64,000 nt of DNA from Triplophysa rosa (GCF_024868665.1 NC_079900.1:2665042-2729041); one strand, 5' to 3'; positions 44,601-58,000 are shown, counted from the first letter of the stretch. The notes: a model not told the origin generated them from the letters alone. Numbers and translations: made by a program.

Positions 44601-47600
44601 AAAACATACATGATATTTGACATACTTTTATTATATTTTATATGATTTGTACATTTGACCAAGTTTTCAGTATAATTCTCTGGGCTGTCCAAGTTAACGC
44701 ATTAACACATCCATTTTGTTCTGTGCTTTTTAAAAACTGGTTCTAACTACTATAAGCCAAAGCGCAAGTGTCAGATAATTTCATTAAAGCACTAAATAAG
44801 AAAAAGACATCAGTTTGCAGTCCAACAAATCTGTTCTGGAAGCAAGTGGAAATACGTACGTATGTGGTTGTGCCGGGTCATCTCCCAGGGTGACGCTGTC
44901 GCCCTGGATCTCATTGAAGCACTTCTCGCAGAAGTGATACCTGTCGGCAAGTCAGCACACATGAGCACAGGCAAACCGGCACACAGAGATCAGCACAGCA
45001 CAAGAGACACACAACACACAGACCAAGGCACAGTTAACACGTTAACAATCAAACCAAATGATGAATGAATGTCACGTCATGACTTCTACTACAGTTAAAA
45101 GTTAATTCACCCAAAGTATAATTTAGATTTATGACAATATGCAAGCCATGATTATACTTCTGGGTGAACAAACCCTTTCAGATTTTTTCCTAAAAACACA
45201 ACAGAAATGCACCTAACGTCTTTCAGGACAGTATGAGAATGCAACGAGATGGTGTAATGGATATAAGACGCATGTAGATATGTCACACAGGAAGACTGAA
45301 TTTTCCAAAATCATAAAATTACACTGACTTAGTTTTCAGGTTTTGGACACAAAATGTGGGTTGTACTACAAAATCTAAATTCCAGACCTCATAAGTAAAT
45401 TAATTAACCGATCTATCTCAATCCATCAAGTTTTACCCATTGTACTTTTAAAGAGACGTGTAAACAATACGAGGTCAGCAAAAGGTTGCCCACATCCGAG
45501 TCGGATTTATCTGTGCATCACGGTCCCACACTCCAACCTTCCTTTCTCAATCTCTCATCATAGATCATGCCATCTGTTACCTGTTTTGGTAGCTGTAGTA
45601 TGTGCCATCTCTGGATATGGTGCAGAGCTGTTTTCCATAGCAACAAAGTGTCTGAGGTGAGAACTCGAACTGTGGAAGACAACATTAACAGAAAGTTTCG
45701 TTAACACGCAAACAATGAAAGTACTGAATCTTTTTCTATCAATTCACGTTTTCATACTTCATAAAAGAACCAAGCAGATCTATAAAGAATAAAGGTCAAG
45801 ATGGTCAACCGGTTATCTGACAACCATCTCGTCATTAACCAAGATTGACTAAAGAGTTTATCCAAGTTCATTTTTAAATGTTTATAAATCAAACTTCTGT
45901 AGTCCTCACCTTGCGTCCGCAGCAGTACCCCAGACCCTGCATGACGGGGTCGATCTCCTGCTCAAAGACCTCAGCCAGCTTCGAGCAGTACTTATAGACT
46001 CGAGACGTCTTGCGATTGTAGAGCCAGGCGTTGTTGAACATGAGCCAGATGTCATCCACGTACTGCCAGGGCTCTTGATACTGCCCGGTGTCCAGCTTCC
46101 TCTTAATGGTGGAAAGGTCAATGGGGTTCTTCACAATGTCAAAGTAGTCCTAAGAATTACCAAACCCATGACGATTAAATCGCTCTAAAAACTTAGAAAA
46201 GATTCTGTCTGAATAATAAGAGAAACAGAACAAATGTCAATTTACCGGAATGCCCAGCAGAGTGGGATCCACAGGTTGGCGAAAGGGCAAAGACTCTGGG
46301 TCTTGCCGATACAGCGCTTCTAAAGTGGGCATCAATGCCTGTCTGAGTTCCTCTGGTTTAAAAACTGTAAGGAACCAACAAGATGTTAGACAACCATCAA
46401 GCTACACGCACAACAAATGAATAGTTAATTAGGAAGAAGTTATTACTTTTCTTCCGTGATTGGCTGGATTGACCGGAGGGCGTGGTGCTGCTGGCGTTGG
46501 ACCCCTCCTCCTCTTTGAGCTCGGACTTTATCTCTGGTTTCTTCTCCTCGGTCTCCATTGGTTCCTGTTTAGGTTCTACAGTCTCCTGCTCCTCCTTCAC
46601 TTGAGGAGGTTTGACATCTTCATTCTGTCGAAACATGAAACGTGAATACTATGCGACAACTTTTAAAGATATATTCAAATGTTTCCCAACACATTTCTGC
46701 AAAATTGACATTATATAATTAACGTCATAATTTAAATGGTTTTGTCAGTAATGATGTCACACCTCCATCTTGATGTCAGGTCGCTTCTCAAAGTCCTGCT
46801 GGTCCTCCTGATGCTCAGTTTTGGGTTCAGCAGCAGGGTAGTCAGGCAACGCCTGCTGGGAGTGACTCTCGGCTACAGACGCGGGCGTGGGAACTCTGTT
46901 ATCAACACTAGCGGCCATCTGAGAAAGCTAAACACAAAAAGAGTATCCGTATAAAAAAGTAAGTACAGCGATTCTCAACAAGTGTTACAGGTCTTCTGAT
47001 GTCAGCATTAGCTGTGTTTTGTTGTCCATCCTCACCGGAGTGCTAGGCTGCTGTGCTTGCACAGAGTTGGGCTGCTGCATCTGCATGGGGGGCTCAGGCT
47101 GGGACTGCAGGGGCGTGAGCGGGTGGGAGGGGGCGGGGGAGGAGCCCAGGACAGAGGGAGGGCGGGGCAAACCGCTGGGGATGTGGGTGGGCGTGGACTG
47201 GCCCCCGGCGGAGGCCGGCGTGGAGGGCTGGGTCTGGAGCGACTGAAGGCTAGCGGCAGCTGCAGGGGTGGAGGTTGAGGGCGGAGGAGGGGTGGAGCAC
47301 ATAGCGGACTGCGGGCCAAGGGAGCCCACGGCATTCAGGGTCAGGTTAGCGTTCTGCTGTAGAGGAGAGACGGAGGGCATACTGGCTCAGATAAAGCACG
47401 CGCACACTCAAACGTGCTGTAACCCCACAGAGACGATACTTAAAAATATATAAGCGACTGGCATTTCTTTCACTGACAAACCCCTCACCTGTGGGGCAGC
47501 CTGTCCCGACTGCTGTGCCTGGTTTACATTCACATTCATGCCTGTGGCTGAGAATGACGTCTGGCTCATGAACTGGTTCTGATTGGGAGTCTGACCAACC

Positions 47601-50600
47601 ATGTTGTTCGCGTGACCTCCCATCATGCCTTGCGTTTGCTGCATCCTGGAGGGAGACATACCCATCTGCAAAAAACAAGATGATAAGTATATAGACAGAA
47701 AACAGGGCCACAAAGCCACATTATAGATTCACTGAGATGGCGCTCACCGATGGGACATTGCCCATGCCCATCTGAGAGGGGTGGGTCATAGGGGACGCTG
47801 CCCGTGGTGCTCCCACTTGGGACTGGGACATCTGCACGTTCTGCATTGTCACAGGGTTGAACTGCCCCATCCCTGCAGGGAGTGATGGAAATGCACATTA
47901 CAGAAGTATTGCTGGACAAACTTGAAAGAAACTCATGCAAAAAAAGCAAAGGAGTAAGGAGTGCAAAAATGTTCAATTCAATGGATCTATACAAATAAAA
48001 CGCCAACATGTAATCACAGGGTTTCTGCAGGTTTCACAAAGTCAAATTTAAGACTTTTTAAGACTCTCAAGTGTTTCTGAGAATGTGTGTGAGGAGAATT
48101 TCATTAGATGTACAAACCATGTTTCTAAAATATACTTGCCGAAACTTGCATAATTCATAACAACTTAACTCTTACCATACTTGTATTAAATATGGGCAGT
48201 TTTTAGAAGTGAATGTGAAGTGGACGGGTCTTTAGAGATCAGATTGAAAGCTTCAAGGTTTCAGTAGCTTCAACTTCTAGTACACAGTAACGTACACACA
48301 CACACAATTACAGCTGCGGATCTCTTTTCAAAGTTTCACAAAGTTTTTATGGTAATATTATGGATCGCTTATAGTGCAAATGTGTTCAAATTGAGTGTTG
48401 ACTCCGCCATAGGCAACAGATTATGTAAAATATGCGAAAATGCGTTTTTATACTGAACTCACCGACATAGAGCGCACTAGGGCTGGGCAAAATAATAAAA
48501 AAATCGATTAATCGTTTTTTTTAAAAAAAGGTCGATTCAATATCGATTTTCATATTTCCGCAAGCACTGAACATTCATTAACGTGAATGTTATTGCTACT
48601 ACTATCCACTAGATGTCACTTTTCCTTTTACAATGGGTGGATGTTACAACAGGGAGCGTATCATTCATTGCTTAATTAACATGGTGGATGCGGGATGCCT
48701 TCACATAAAAGGCAGTGGTTCATATTACCGCCTCTCTTTACAGCTAATTTTGTGAAATGATCTTAAATGTAAAATAACCTGATCCTGTTTGATCAAGTTA
48801 TGCGACTGTTCTGTTTCAATATACTTAATCGTGTTTAAAGTTTAATATACAGATTTGTGGCTCTTCATTTCATTTTTTAATTCACCATTGTAATCAGATA
48901 TTTACTGATCTTTCTTTAGAAATATCTATAGGATTTGTATTACATCTATAATCATTGACTGGAATCGAATCGAGAGCTTGTGAATCGGAATCGAATTGGA
49001 ACATCAGAGTCGATACCCAGCCCTAGAGCGCACGCCTATAATCCTCTTTCGTCGTTCATTTGTCTTTCATTGTTAATCCGCGGGTCACATGCGTTCCCAA
49101 CCACGAGACGCGATCCGTACGAATCACGGATCAACTATGATCCGCTTAACCACTACTAAATAAAATCAGTTTTATGTCTGTGGTACAATGTGAAAGAAAC
49201 TCACGCCAATAACACGAAGCTGATTGGCTGCAATCTACGTTGCATGTTGGTCTCATTTGTAGTCGTAATGCAGCTAATGCTCATTGAAATGCACCTGTTT
49301 GTTAAAAAAAGGAACTACAACACCACAGATTTAAACGGAAGCATTTTAATGAGCATTAGAGGTAGCGTTACATGGCCGTAGGAAAATTAAGACCCGTTTA
49401 AAATGATATAAGACCTAGAACACAATACTTCAGTGAATTTAAGACATTTTTAAGATCCTGCGGAAACCCTGAATCAAAATGGAAGACAGTGTCTTTCAAG
49501 TGACGCAGAACTGAGCTAAATACCAAATAAAGACACATTACCTTGAGGGACTTGCATGCGGGCCATCAAATGATTTGGCACATTGGACATAGGACCGGGT
49601 CCATCTAAAAAAGAGATTTGTGATTTTAATCCAGCACTCTCTAGTAACCCAAACACTAACATCCACAGCATGAAAAAACACTCACTCGGTGGCCGGATGG
49701 CTTGTGCGGGTCCCATAGCGTTTGGCTGTGGAAGGCCAGGCTGCTGTGGACCCGGAGCGCCCATGGTTGGCTTCGACAGCCTGGATTTCCTCTTCTCCTC
49801 CAGCTCTTTTTGGATCTTGTAAATCTTCTCAGCCAGAAAGTGGTAATACTCATCCTGAACACAAAGACAAAACACGGGTCACCTGGCGTCTCTTTCCAAT
49901 CCTCGAATCACTGCAATAAAGGACATTTGAAAGAGATTGTGTCTTTTACCCTGCTGTTGGCAGACTCATACATGTCCCCTTCAACCTTACGGGCGTAAGC
50001 GACCAGGTTATCCATACGTCTGTCCTTCAGTGCTGCAGGGTCTGGTGTGGGGAATATGGCTTGAACTCTGTGAGGTGTGAGAGTGTGAGAACTGTTCTAA
50101 ATAAAGACAACACTTTTTATTAAGAAAGATGTCTTGCTGTCTGACTCACAGCTTATGCACTAGGTGATTCCTCAAGTCCTGAGTGACGTGCTCGTGCCAG
50201 GGCTTCTTCATGCCAGGCATGGACAGCGGCGCAGCGGTGGGCAGGTTCCCCACGCCGCCCATGTTCGACCCATCCGGCATCATCAGACTGTGAGGGAGGG
50301 ATCGGGCATTAATAATCAGCCATTTATAATATCTGACATCAGAACCTGATCAGAATAGTCCGTCTGCCCTGTTTTCTATGAGTGAATGGTTGGGGTTAAA
50401 GGTGAAGGGTGAAAGGTGAAGAGACTCACTTGCTGTTGAGGGATGAAGGGAGAGAGGAATCATTGTGAAGGGTCGTCTGATCGGCCAGACCGTTTCCTCC
50501 CATGTTCATCTGGTTAGTGCCTGAAGGTGCCATGGGAAACCAGACAGGGATTACAAACGAACACCGCACGAGTGAGGAGCACAAAGCAACTTGATGTTTT

Positions 50601-53600
50601 TATGCAATGAAATTTACTATACAGATTTTTTGAAGTAATAACAAGTGCCTTCATATCATCAGCATCATCTTCATTCAACTACGGTTTATTGTGCCTCAAT
50701 TAAAGATATAAGACAATTGAACCTGTCAAATGTTGTCACAAATAATCTGATGCACTTGTTTATTAAAATGGCTTAATATGATGGAGATATGAAGTTAATA
50801 ATGAACAAGGAAGTTTGCATCGCTCATAGTTTTCTTTAAGAAATGAAGTTAATACCTAATGCCGCCATGGTGCGCAGTTGCTGCTGCTGCGTCGGCTGCT
50901 GTCCTGCCACCTGCGACTGCGCAGCTGGCTGGTTGCCGTACGGCAGGCCCAGTGCTGCGTATGCCCTCTGCATGGAGCTGGGGTCGATGTGTGTGCCGCT
51001 GCTGATGGCCGGCGCGGCGGGCTGACTGGTGCCCACAGGACCCAGAGTAGCCTGCATGCCGGTGTTAGGAGAGCTCAACATCGCTGCAAAAGACAAAACG
51101 AATACAAATCGAAATGTAGAAAATGATGCGATCGTAAAACAGATGATAAAAGATAATAATCAGTCAATTTGACATGAAATGTTATTTAAATGCTCAAATG
51201 ATATTGTTCACAGCAGTTATAGCAATGCCATGCATCTCTTTTAAATTAACCTCTTCCAACCGTTTTAAAGCTCCAATCTGGTATTCATATTTTTACGCAA
51301 CAAAGTAAACGTGCCGTTTCATTTTACTTTAACATGCCAGATTGCTTTTGAACCGTGAAAAGCCTACATTTAAACTCTCATAAAAAAAATGCATGCTTAA
51401 TGTGAATGCCATTAACAGTAAAAAATATATATTTTTAATCATCACGGCATCCCACCAACCTTTATTTAAACATAGAATATATATTAAATCCATAAAAACT
51501 GTCGGTCGATATTTAGGATGACTTATATACAAGCATATTTATATTAATAAATAATACAAATAAATAAATAAAAATTATTACATTTTATCATGGTAATAAA
51601 AACAAATACTAAATTTAGTTTGCATTATTTTCTACTAGGAAAGACAAAATAGAATTTGCAATAATTTCTCTTTAAATGCAAACACGGGTCACTGAAGTGT
51701 AATGTCTAATGTGCATACACATAGCACTCTAAGCGGCGGCAGAGAGCAGAACTGCATGAGACACAGAGAGAACGTGCTTCTGTTGCCACTACAGGGGGAT
51801 TTAAACGAGTCAGCGACCCCTCGTCCAATCAGAGAGCAGGGCCTCTCCATGCCACACCCCCTATGATAAATGACAGGTGGAGCCCCTCCCTCGTGGTGTC
51901 AGATTACAGCCCCGCTGCCTGCCGGAATCTGCTGCTCTTTCATGCTTTCACACTGAGAGCGCAGCAGAGCCGCACGAGTGACCTACAGGTGGCAGCACTC
52001 ATCTGAAAACATCAACCACAAACTTCAACTGAGGCTGCTGACATAACCAAACACAGCCAATACAATAACCAGGGAAAAGTGTTATAGAAATTAAACTGAG
52101 TTAAATTGGAACGGACAATTTTTTTATTGCAGTTAATGTTTGTACTCTTGTTTTTTCAGAACATGAACATTTGTAAATATTTCAAGAAGAGGGAGCAAAA
52201 TTTGTAAATAAAAGTTTAGTCATGTATTATAAGTAATTCTAATATTATACAACTAAAATAACAGTATAATACACGTGTAATATATGCAATTAATATAAGG
52301 TAATAAATAAATTAGTTCAACTGTTAAACACATTTCAAACTTCATTTTTTGATGGCTCATGCTCTACATGTTTTGACTATTTGTGAACTTCCATTTTACC
52401 ATGTGTTGTGCCCTATTATCACCATTTATATATATGGAGCAAATGATTAAATTACTACTATAGCTATTGTATTCTTTATAGATTGGGTCACTTAATGTTG
52501 CTCAAAATTCTCTTATGGGGGGGCATGCCCCCAGACCCCCCTAGAGGAAATTGGGCTGAGCCCCCATAGTCTCCCTATATTCTGTTGGAAACACTGACTA
52601 TGAGACCTGACTAACCAGAGTACTGATCTTGTTACACAGCATCAGACATTTTGTTATGGTCATTCTTGTATGCCTGCGCAAACTCGTCAAAGTATTTCTG
52701 TAATTGCCTCTTAGAATTGTCACGACTGTGTTTCCCAAACAGCAGGCATCCACAAAAGCAGCGCATTTATTGTGTTTCATAATCGTCTGCTTGCGCATGT
52801 ATTATTATATATGAAAATGATTATATTCAGTGGCTTCTCTTACTTTTCTTACTGATATTTCGTGGCAGTTTATTAGGAAGTGACGGTTGACTAGTTGGAT
52901 GGAAACGATGCTTATTTTCCAAATGTTTTATGCGATATTCCAATTTTGCGCATAAGCTAAATTTGCAACTTTGGATGGAAACCCGGCTAATGATGAGCTG
53001 AGCTGTGACCGACGCGACAACAGCGAGAAACATCAGTCACACAGGCGCGCAGCTCCAGACTCTCCCCTTCTCACACACACAGGCCTACACTGGTGGGCTC
53101 ACGATCTACTCGTCTCTTCACATGAGATATAACAACTCACTGAAAAAAATAAAAATGGGCAGGTCGCACATACTCAAGTACTCAAAAACTGGTCGCAAAA
53201 TGCAACCATGGGCTGGAGCCTTGGAAAAACTGTATCGACATGAACTAACATTAACAAGGATTAATAAATGCTGAAAAACTAAATCGTTCATTGCTGGCTA
53301 ATGCATTTAGTAATGTTAGCTAATAGAGCCTTATTGTAAAGTGTTACCAGTGTTACATATCAAAGTGGAGCTACACTGATGTCTAAACAGTTAAATGTCT
53401 AACATTATCAAATATCCCCATGTCCCAAGTAATGTCAGTAAAGAACAGAACTTTTTTTTTTTTTTAATTTTTAGACGAGTGTTTGCAGAATAACACACTC
53501 TCAATAAGACCAGATCTGGCATAAGTGAAGTAAATGCAATGTTGTCATAAAATAACATTTAATGGTTATGGTTCATATCTATGCAAGAATTAAACTAATA

Positions 53601-54968
53601 ACCTTTCAGTCCCTTGAGCATTAACCACCATCCAAAACAACACAAAAAACATCTCTAATGTAAATATGAGCATTGGATTAAGACACACATTAGCAAAACT
53701 GATGTGTTTACAGACTGATGATTGTATGGGGACTTACGCTGCTGGTTTCTCTTGTCACTGGCGTTTTTGAGGGGCAGACAGACAGGGCAATCGTGCCGGG
53801 TGCAGTTCTTCCAGTGAGAGATTATTTGTCTAGACGAGGCACAGTGAGCCACTGCAAAAACAGGCGAAAATATACAATTAGACGGTGGGAAAAATGTGTA
53901 AAATTTAACATGTTGACAAATAACAACACAAACAGATTTGGAAAACTTCATTTTCAGCATTCTCTCTCTTGTGGCCGGATGCCTTTCTCAAGCCAAATGT
54001 CAAAAAGGGGCTTAAGACAAGACCAGACCAGACCATCAGAGCCACGATTGACTTCACATGTTTACAGAAATCCTAAGAGCTCAGTGAAAGTTAAACAACT
54101 GTAACATCCATCAGTGGCATCACTAAAATGCGACCACCAACAAAGACAGACGTGCGGCTGTGAGACGCACGGACGCTTTCAGATCACAGCACTCAAATGT
54201 CAAAGATTTTGTTGAAATTGTTGTGTGTTATTCACATCAAATTAAACAATCCATAAAACGTGTATTTAATGTAGGTTCCAAAACATGACTTACCTTGGCA
54301 GGATTTCCCAGCCTGGCAGTGGGTCATGTGGTTGAGGACGTTCTTCATGGTGCGGCAGTGGGGTAACGCGCAAGCGCGCACCTCGCCGTTAGTCTGCTCG
54401 CGCCGCTGGCACTTGTGGGCGTGAAGCAGCAGGACCAGCTGCTGCTGGATCAGTTTGCGCTTCTCTGGGTCGGCTGTGGGGCCCGCCGACACCCCCTGTC
54501 CCGGGACCATGCCCACAGAGGGCACCTGCTGCTGCAACTGGAGGAGAGAGAGATTACATTAAACAGAAGCATCATGACTGCTGTTACACTGTGCTACTTA
54601 GAATGTTAGAGGAAAAACACTTTTTGTCCATTTTCTGCTGTTATCATGTGAGCAAAGACACCGTTTCTATAGACCTCACTTTTATTGGTTTTCGCAATCG
54701 TGTAAGTCAAATAATCATCACAAGGAAAAAATTGATATTGGCAGGCAGAAAAAAAGGCCTGAAGTGCTTTAGATGGAACAGGGGGCAGCTTTGGAGGGTT
54801 ACTCACCAGATTTGGCACACTGGAAGCGCCCTTCAGGGCGGGCTGGAGGCTGTTGGAGAGAGCTGCCTTGTTCTGGAGCTGTGCGTTTAGTCCAGCGCCG
54901 GTCATCTGCTGCACCGAACCCTGCGCGTACTGCTGCCCGAATGGGCCATTAGCGTTCGCAAGACCCAT
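39817..54968 (-). CDS. crebbp: CREB-binding protein (KAT3A), 5' partial: third coding exon to stop
   Basis: Nuclear histone/protein lysine acetyltransferase and coactivator for CREB and many other factors. Exons, high to low: 54968-54807, 54537-54294, 53851-53738, 51083-50856, 50520-50430, 50287-50150, 50067-49950, 49854-49686, 49604-49542, 47872-47748, 47665-47489, 47353-47036, 46927-46763, 46624-46447, 46364-46246, 46149-45910, 45669-45581, 44940-44860, 44595-44539, 44429-44352, 44267-44200, 44111-43961, 43867-43721, 43648-43535, 43292-43127, 42988-42821, 42737-42576, 42491-42210, 42048-39817. They sum to 6444 nt (2147 residues). Domains in order: TAZ1, KIX, bromodomain, RING/PHD, HAT, ZZ, TAZ2, NCBD, Gln-rich tail ending [11 protein letters not shown]. 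The first ~265 residues (nuclear-receptor-interaction part) are encoded beyond the right edge. Teleosts have two crebbp copies; which this is was not resolved. No lesion found. Confidence 0.96.
41600..42491 (-). other. crebbp: crebbp ZZ and TAZ2 zinc-binding domains
   Basis: [20 protein letters not shown] at the end of exon 42491-42210, then [18 protein letters not shown] at the start of the last exon. TAZ2: [39 protein letters not shown] and [19 protein letters not shown], all ligands present. TAZ2 binds p53, E1A-type and STAT activation domains. Confidence 0.93.
42576..44111 (-). other. crebbp: crebbp exons encoding the acetyltransferase (HAT) domain
   Basis: Six exons: 44111-43961 ([29 protein letters not shown]), 43867-43721 ([15 protein letters not shown]), 43648-43535 ([29 protein letters not shown]), 43292-43127 ([33 protein letters not shown]), 42988-42821 and 42737-42576 ([13 protein letters not shown]). 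The acetyl-CoA-binding core and substrate loop are intact. A Lys/Asn-rich autoregulatory loop ([14 protein letters not shown]) follows the expected position. Confidence 0.93.
45090..45185. repeat. Minimal relic of the 'gggtgaactgtcccttt' MITE in crebbp intron
   Basis: ttaattcacccaaagtataatt and tctgggtgaacaaaccctttc are the two inverted tips with little between them. Confidence 0.55.
45910..46364 (-). other. crebbp: crebbp exons encoding the acetyl-lysine bromodomain
   Basis: Exon 46364-46246 holds [20 protein letters not shown] and the start of the ZA loop. Exon 46149-45910 (240 nt) holds [20 protein letters not shown] and [20 protein letters not shown], with the acetyl-lysine-binding Asn in NNAWLYN. 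Confidence 0.93.
48017..49471. mobile_element. DNA transposon with cagggtttc ends, host of a nested hAT element
   Basis: Left end cagggtttctgcaggtttca, right end the inverse of cagggtttccgcaggatctt. Subterminal ttaagactttttaagactc on the left is answered by aagacatttttaagatcc on the right. Flanks share aatca. The middle, 48478-49025, is a separate insertion. It fills most of the crebbp intron between exons 47872 and 49542. No transposase frame was found. Confidence 0.75.
48478..49025. mobile_element. 548-bp non-autonomous hAT element with perfect 8-bp target duplication
   Basis: Ends tagggctgggcaaaataat and gtcgatacccagcccta form TAGGGCTGGG inverted repeats. The element is flanked on both sides by gagcgcac (48470-48477 and 49026-49033), the 8-bp duplication diagnostic of hAT insertion. 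The interior contains the tcgattaatcg and atcgaatcgagagc motifs common to this group. Confidence 0.92.
49686..50287 (-). other. crebbp: crebbp exons encoding the KIX domain
   Basis: Exon 50287-50150 contains [20 protein letters not shown]. Exon 50067-49950 covers the helix with the [17 protein letters not shown] loop and the [18 protein letters not shown] part. Exon 49854-49686 starts [23 protein letters not shown] binds phosphorylated CREB and MLL/Myb. Confidence 0.9.
51100..53730. other. Large crebbp intron with a GC-rich island and repeat pieces
   Basis: Mostly AT-rich. A distinct GC-richer block at 51720-51990 holds ccaatcagagagcaggg and several purine-rich GAGAGC motifs. A repeat-like piece, tagttggatggaaacgatgc to tttggatggaaacccggct, spans 52890-52990, and 53220-53345 belongs to the family at 36640. 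No exon was supported. Confidence 0.45.
53738..54537 (-). other. crebbp: crebbp exons encoding the TAZ1 zinc-binding domain
   Basis: Exon 54537-54294 gives [20 protein letters not shown], then [19 protein letters not shown] and [12 protein letters not shown]. Exon 53851-53738 continues [20 protein letters not shown] and [10 protein letters not shown]. The HCCC-type ligands of three zinc sites are all visible. TAZ1 binds HIF-1alpha, CITED2 and other activation domains. Confidence 0.92.
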
Positions 54969-54999
54969 CTATGAAGGAGGAAAACAAAAAGGTATTGGT

Positions 55000-56529
55000 T
55001 TTATTACAACGTGAATCAATCAAGTGAAAAACCACATTAGCACCACTTTTTCGTCATGAGGCTACTGGGTCTACATCATCATCCCCTAAAGACGTACAGG
55101 GGCCAATACTCACACCGAATGGAGGTAAATATCATGAGATCTAAAGAAAATTTCAATAATTTATAACAAAATACAGTTTTAAAGCTGGTAAAATAAAATT
55201 AAGTTTTAAACATAATTACCACAATTGAACAAAATTAACTTGGAAACAACAATTTACACTTCTAATAAAACATGAACAAAAAGAGAATAAAAGAGTAAGA
55301 TTTGAACTTTAAGTTTCAAACAGAACAATCACTTTTAATTCTTTAGTTAGGGTAATTCTTAAGGCATTTGTTTCACACATAAGCCAAACATTGCGACTTT
55401 GACGCATTATGCCACAAAGGTAGTGTTTCCGCTATATAAATTTTGCCATGGCGGGCCGCCACACCAAAAATCCTCCCCACCACGACTACAGTCATAATTT
55501 GTCCGGCCATTGTTGTCCGGCTAAGTTTGCAACTGTTTTACTACATTTAGCGACTTTATTTCCAGTCTGACGGTTATATTAACACTAATCACAGAAGCGT
55601 TAGTTTTGCCTTTTTATGTTGGACCCAAGTTGGATAATAAAACAAGCAGATTGACCAGGAGACATTTGCAAGCAGGACTTCAAAGGACGTTTCATAGAAG
55701 TGTTTTGGAGGTATGCGCACACATACACAATATCAGTGTATTACACAGAACAGCTTTCACAGCCGATGGCAAAGATCGGGTATCATGCTATGTCATGCAT
55801 TCTGACTTCTTTACACTGTCAAACGTGCTGGCTTCTCATGCTTAACATGGTAAACTTGTAAAAAAGGAGTTGGACGTATGACATAGTATTTGATACACTC
55901 CCCCAGCACTCCAACTTGTTTCGGAAAGTTTTTATATAATTCTGGATACCTGTGTCGTCAAAGGGATCCTATTCCTTTATTGGCCATTCTCCCGGAAAAG
56001 CACGGCAAGGTGAAAGAAAGAACCCGCCAACGAGCCAACTGACAAGCGAGACCCGCTTACCATCAAGATTATCTGCACTGCGTCAAGATGGGCTGCGCTG
56101 CAGCTCGTTACTCTTGCGATAGTGAAGTTTAGGTGTGTCTGTTTGTTCATGGCATTTCAGTTATGGATGTTATATAAACGGTGGATATAACGCTGGATTT
56201 GGAGATGGTTTGAAACCGATACATGGCGCGGTCCCAGCGCTAAAAGATGCCGGACATGAACTGCACGCGGTTAGTCAAACTAACGTTAAGTCATATGTCT
56301 GTGTTTTGTTGGCAATCGGCATGTACGTGCATATTGTACAACACACTAAGGGATTAATCTGATGATGTGTTGCTTGCTCGTGATGTAGTGCCATCCCACT
56401 CTCCCCACTAGTCCCACCTCTAGCAGCTCGTGTTTTTCTGGAAATAATCGTACATCCCTGTATCCCTCTTTTAAAAATGTGATCAAACTAAATACTCTTC
56501 TAAAGATACGACGTATGCAAGACTACTGT
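55000..56529. other. Upstream crebbp intron, no exon seen; probable repeat remnants
   Basis: gtttccgctatataaatttt at 55424 and ctcgtgtttttctggaaata near 56426 may be the ends of an old element, but the match is weak. Short frames between them have no recognised domain. Confidence 0.35.
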
Positions 56530-56537
56530 ATAGGCAC

Positions 56538-57313
56538 TAGGGAGGAGCAATTAATCTAAATCGAATCACAATCGCGATGTGAGAAGTTGCAATTTTCTAA
56601 TCGCAAGAGGGTGCAATGTGAAAATTATGAGACGCGTCTGTTCCAAGGCCACTTTGAGTGGCATTCTTGCTAACCAACTGAGTGAGCGCACCTCCGTTAT
56701 GCCCAATCAGCACTGCCCTAGTCAACTGCGTAATCCCGTCATTAAAAAAACAAACAAACAAACAGAAAGCGAGAGAGAGAGAGTGGGAATATGGCGTCTG
56801 CAGAGACGGATTGATCATATTAGGCAAATAAATACTAAAGAAAATTCCAATTCAGAAGACCGCACACACAGCCTGTGTCATACTCGCGTGTCCCTGCCCT
56901 GCGTTGTGCATCTTCCGCGTCTCACGGACGAGCCGTTTAAACTTTATGCGCACACAAAGCTTGTGTCATACTCGCGCGTCTCTGCCCCATGCGGCGCGCC
57001 ACTGGTATTTGGATTCTATTGATTTGATGTAATCTGGCAATAGGGAAACAATGGAACAACAGTAAGTCCTATTTGAATAATGCCCAAAACACACTACAAA
57101 AAGGAATTTTGTAATGGTTTTAATAGAAACAATTAGAACGTTTTTTATGGTTTCCTTTCAGAAGGGTAACTATACTCATACAGTGCTGCACACTATTGAC
57201 AATATTGAGCGGAAGCTTGACTTAGAAAAATTAAATCGCAAATCAAAACGCAATGTCTGTCAAAAAAAAGAATAATTCGCAATTAGATATTTTCCCCAAA
57301 TGGCACAGCGCTA
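56538..57313. mobile_element. 776-bp non-autonomous hAT element with perfect 8-bp target duplication
   Basis: Flanked by ataggcac on both sides (56530-56537 and 57314-57321). Starts tagggaggagcaattaatct and ends ccaaatggcacagcgcta; the inverted ends are worn but TAG..CTA termini and aatcg/cgatt-rich subterminal sequence remain. A gagagaga run and an open frame of about 147 codons inside (56579-57022) look non-coding. Confidence 0.85.
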
Positions 57314-58000
57314 ATAGGCACTCAAGATTAATATGAGATTGGCAGAAACTGCCTGTGATACACGATCTTTAAAGTCATGGAAGCTGTCATTTGACCGTTG
57401 GTTATCTTAAAATGTGTGTAGTTGAATTCTTATTACCAGCAGTAGGACTGTGATGAACGTGAAAGTAATTAATTGCGCAGCTCAGTCAAATGTTTACAAT
57501 CTCTGATAACCAAACACTACTCCAGCAGCTCTTCCTGTAGTCCTTGAAAAGCGAATTCTGCTAAAGACAATATCTCGCTTGGCACTGAACTTTGAGCTTT
57601 TATTGCTGAAATTGCATACATTAATATCTGTGAAAACTAAACCCATTTAGTACATTCCATTGCAATATTACATTCAAAATGCAATATAACACAAATATAT
57701 AAATAAGAAACATAAATAAAAATAGAAAAAATAATTTCAAAGGTAAACAAACTAACTTCAGTTTATGCATGATGCATTTAGTTTACCTAAATTCGTTTTA
57801 GTTTTTCAAAGTTCTGTTTTTTTATTTTTTACTATTACAATTTAGTAGTTAATCAGACTTTTATTTTGGCAGGTCGTCGGAAGATGCTTATTTTTTAGTG
57901 TGTTTGATAGCTTCACTTCACATAGCTTCACTCAGTAAAATGTTCTGAAATAAACTCTGGAGATTAAGTTCATGTGTTCATGTCCTTATACAGCGCAGAC

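Noticed and set aside
56579..57022. 147-codon plus-strand frame
   Set aside because: Lies wholly inside a hAT MITE with perfect target duplication, low-complexity ESERER run, no family motif.
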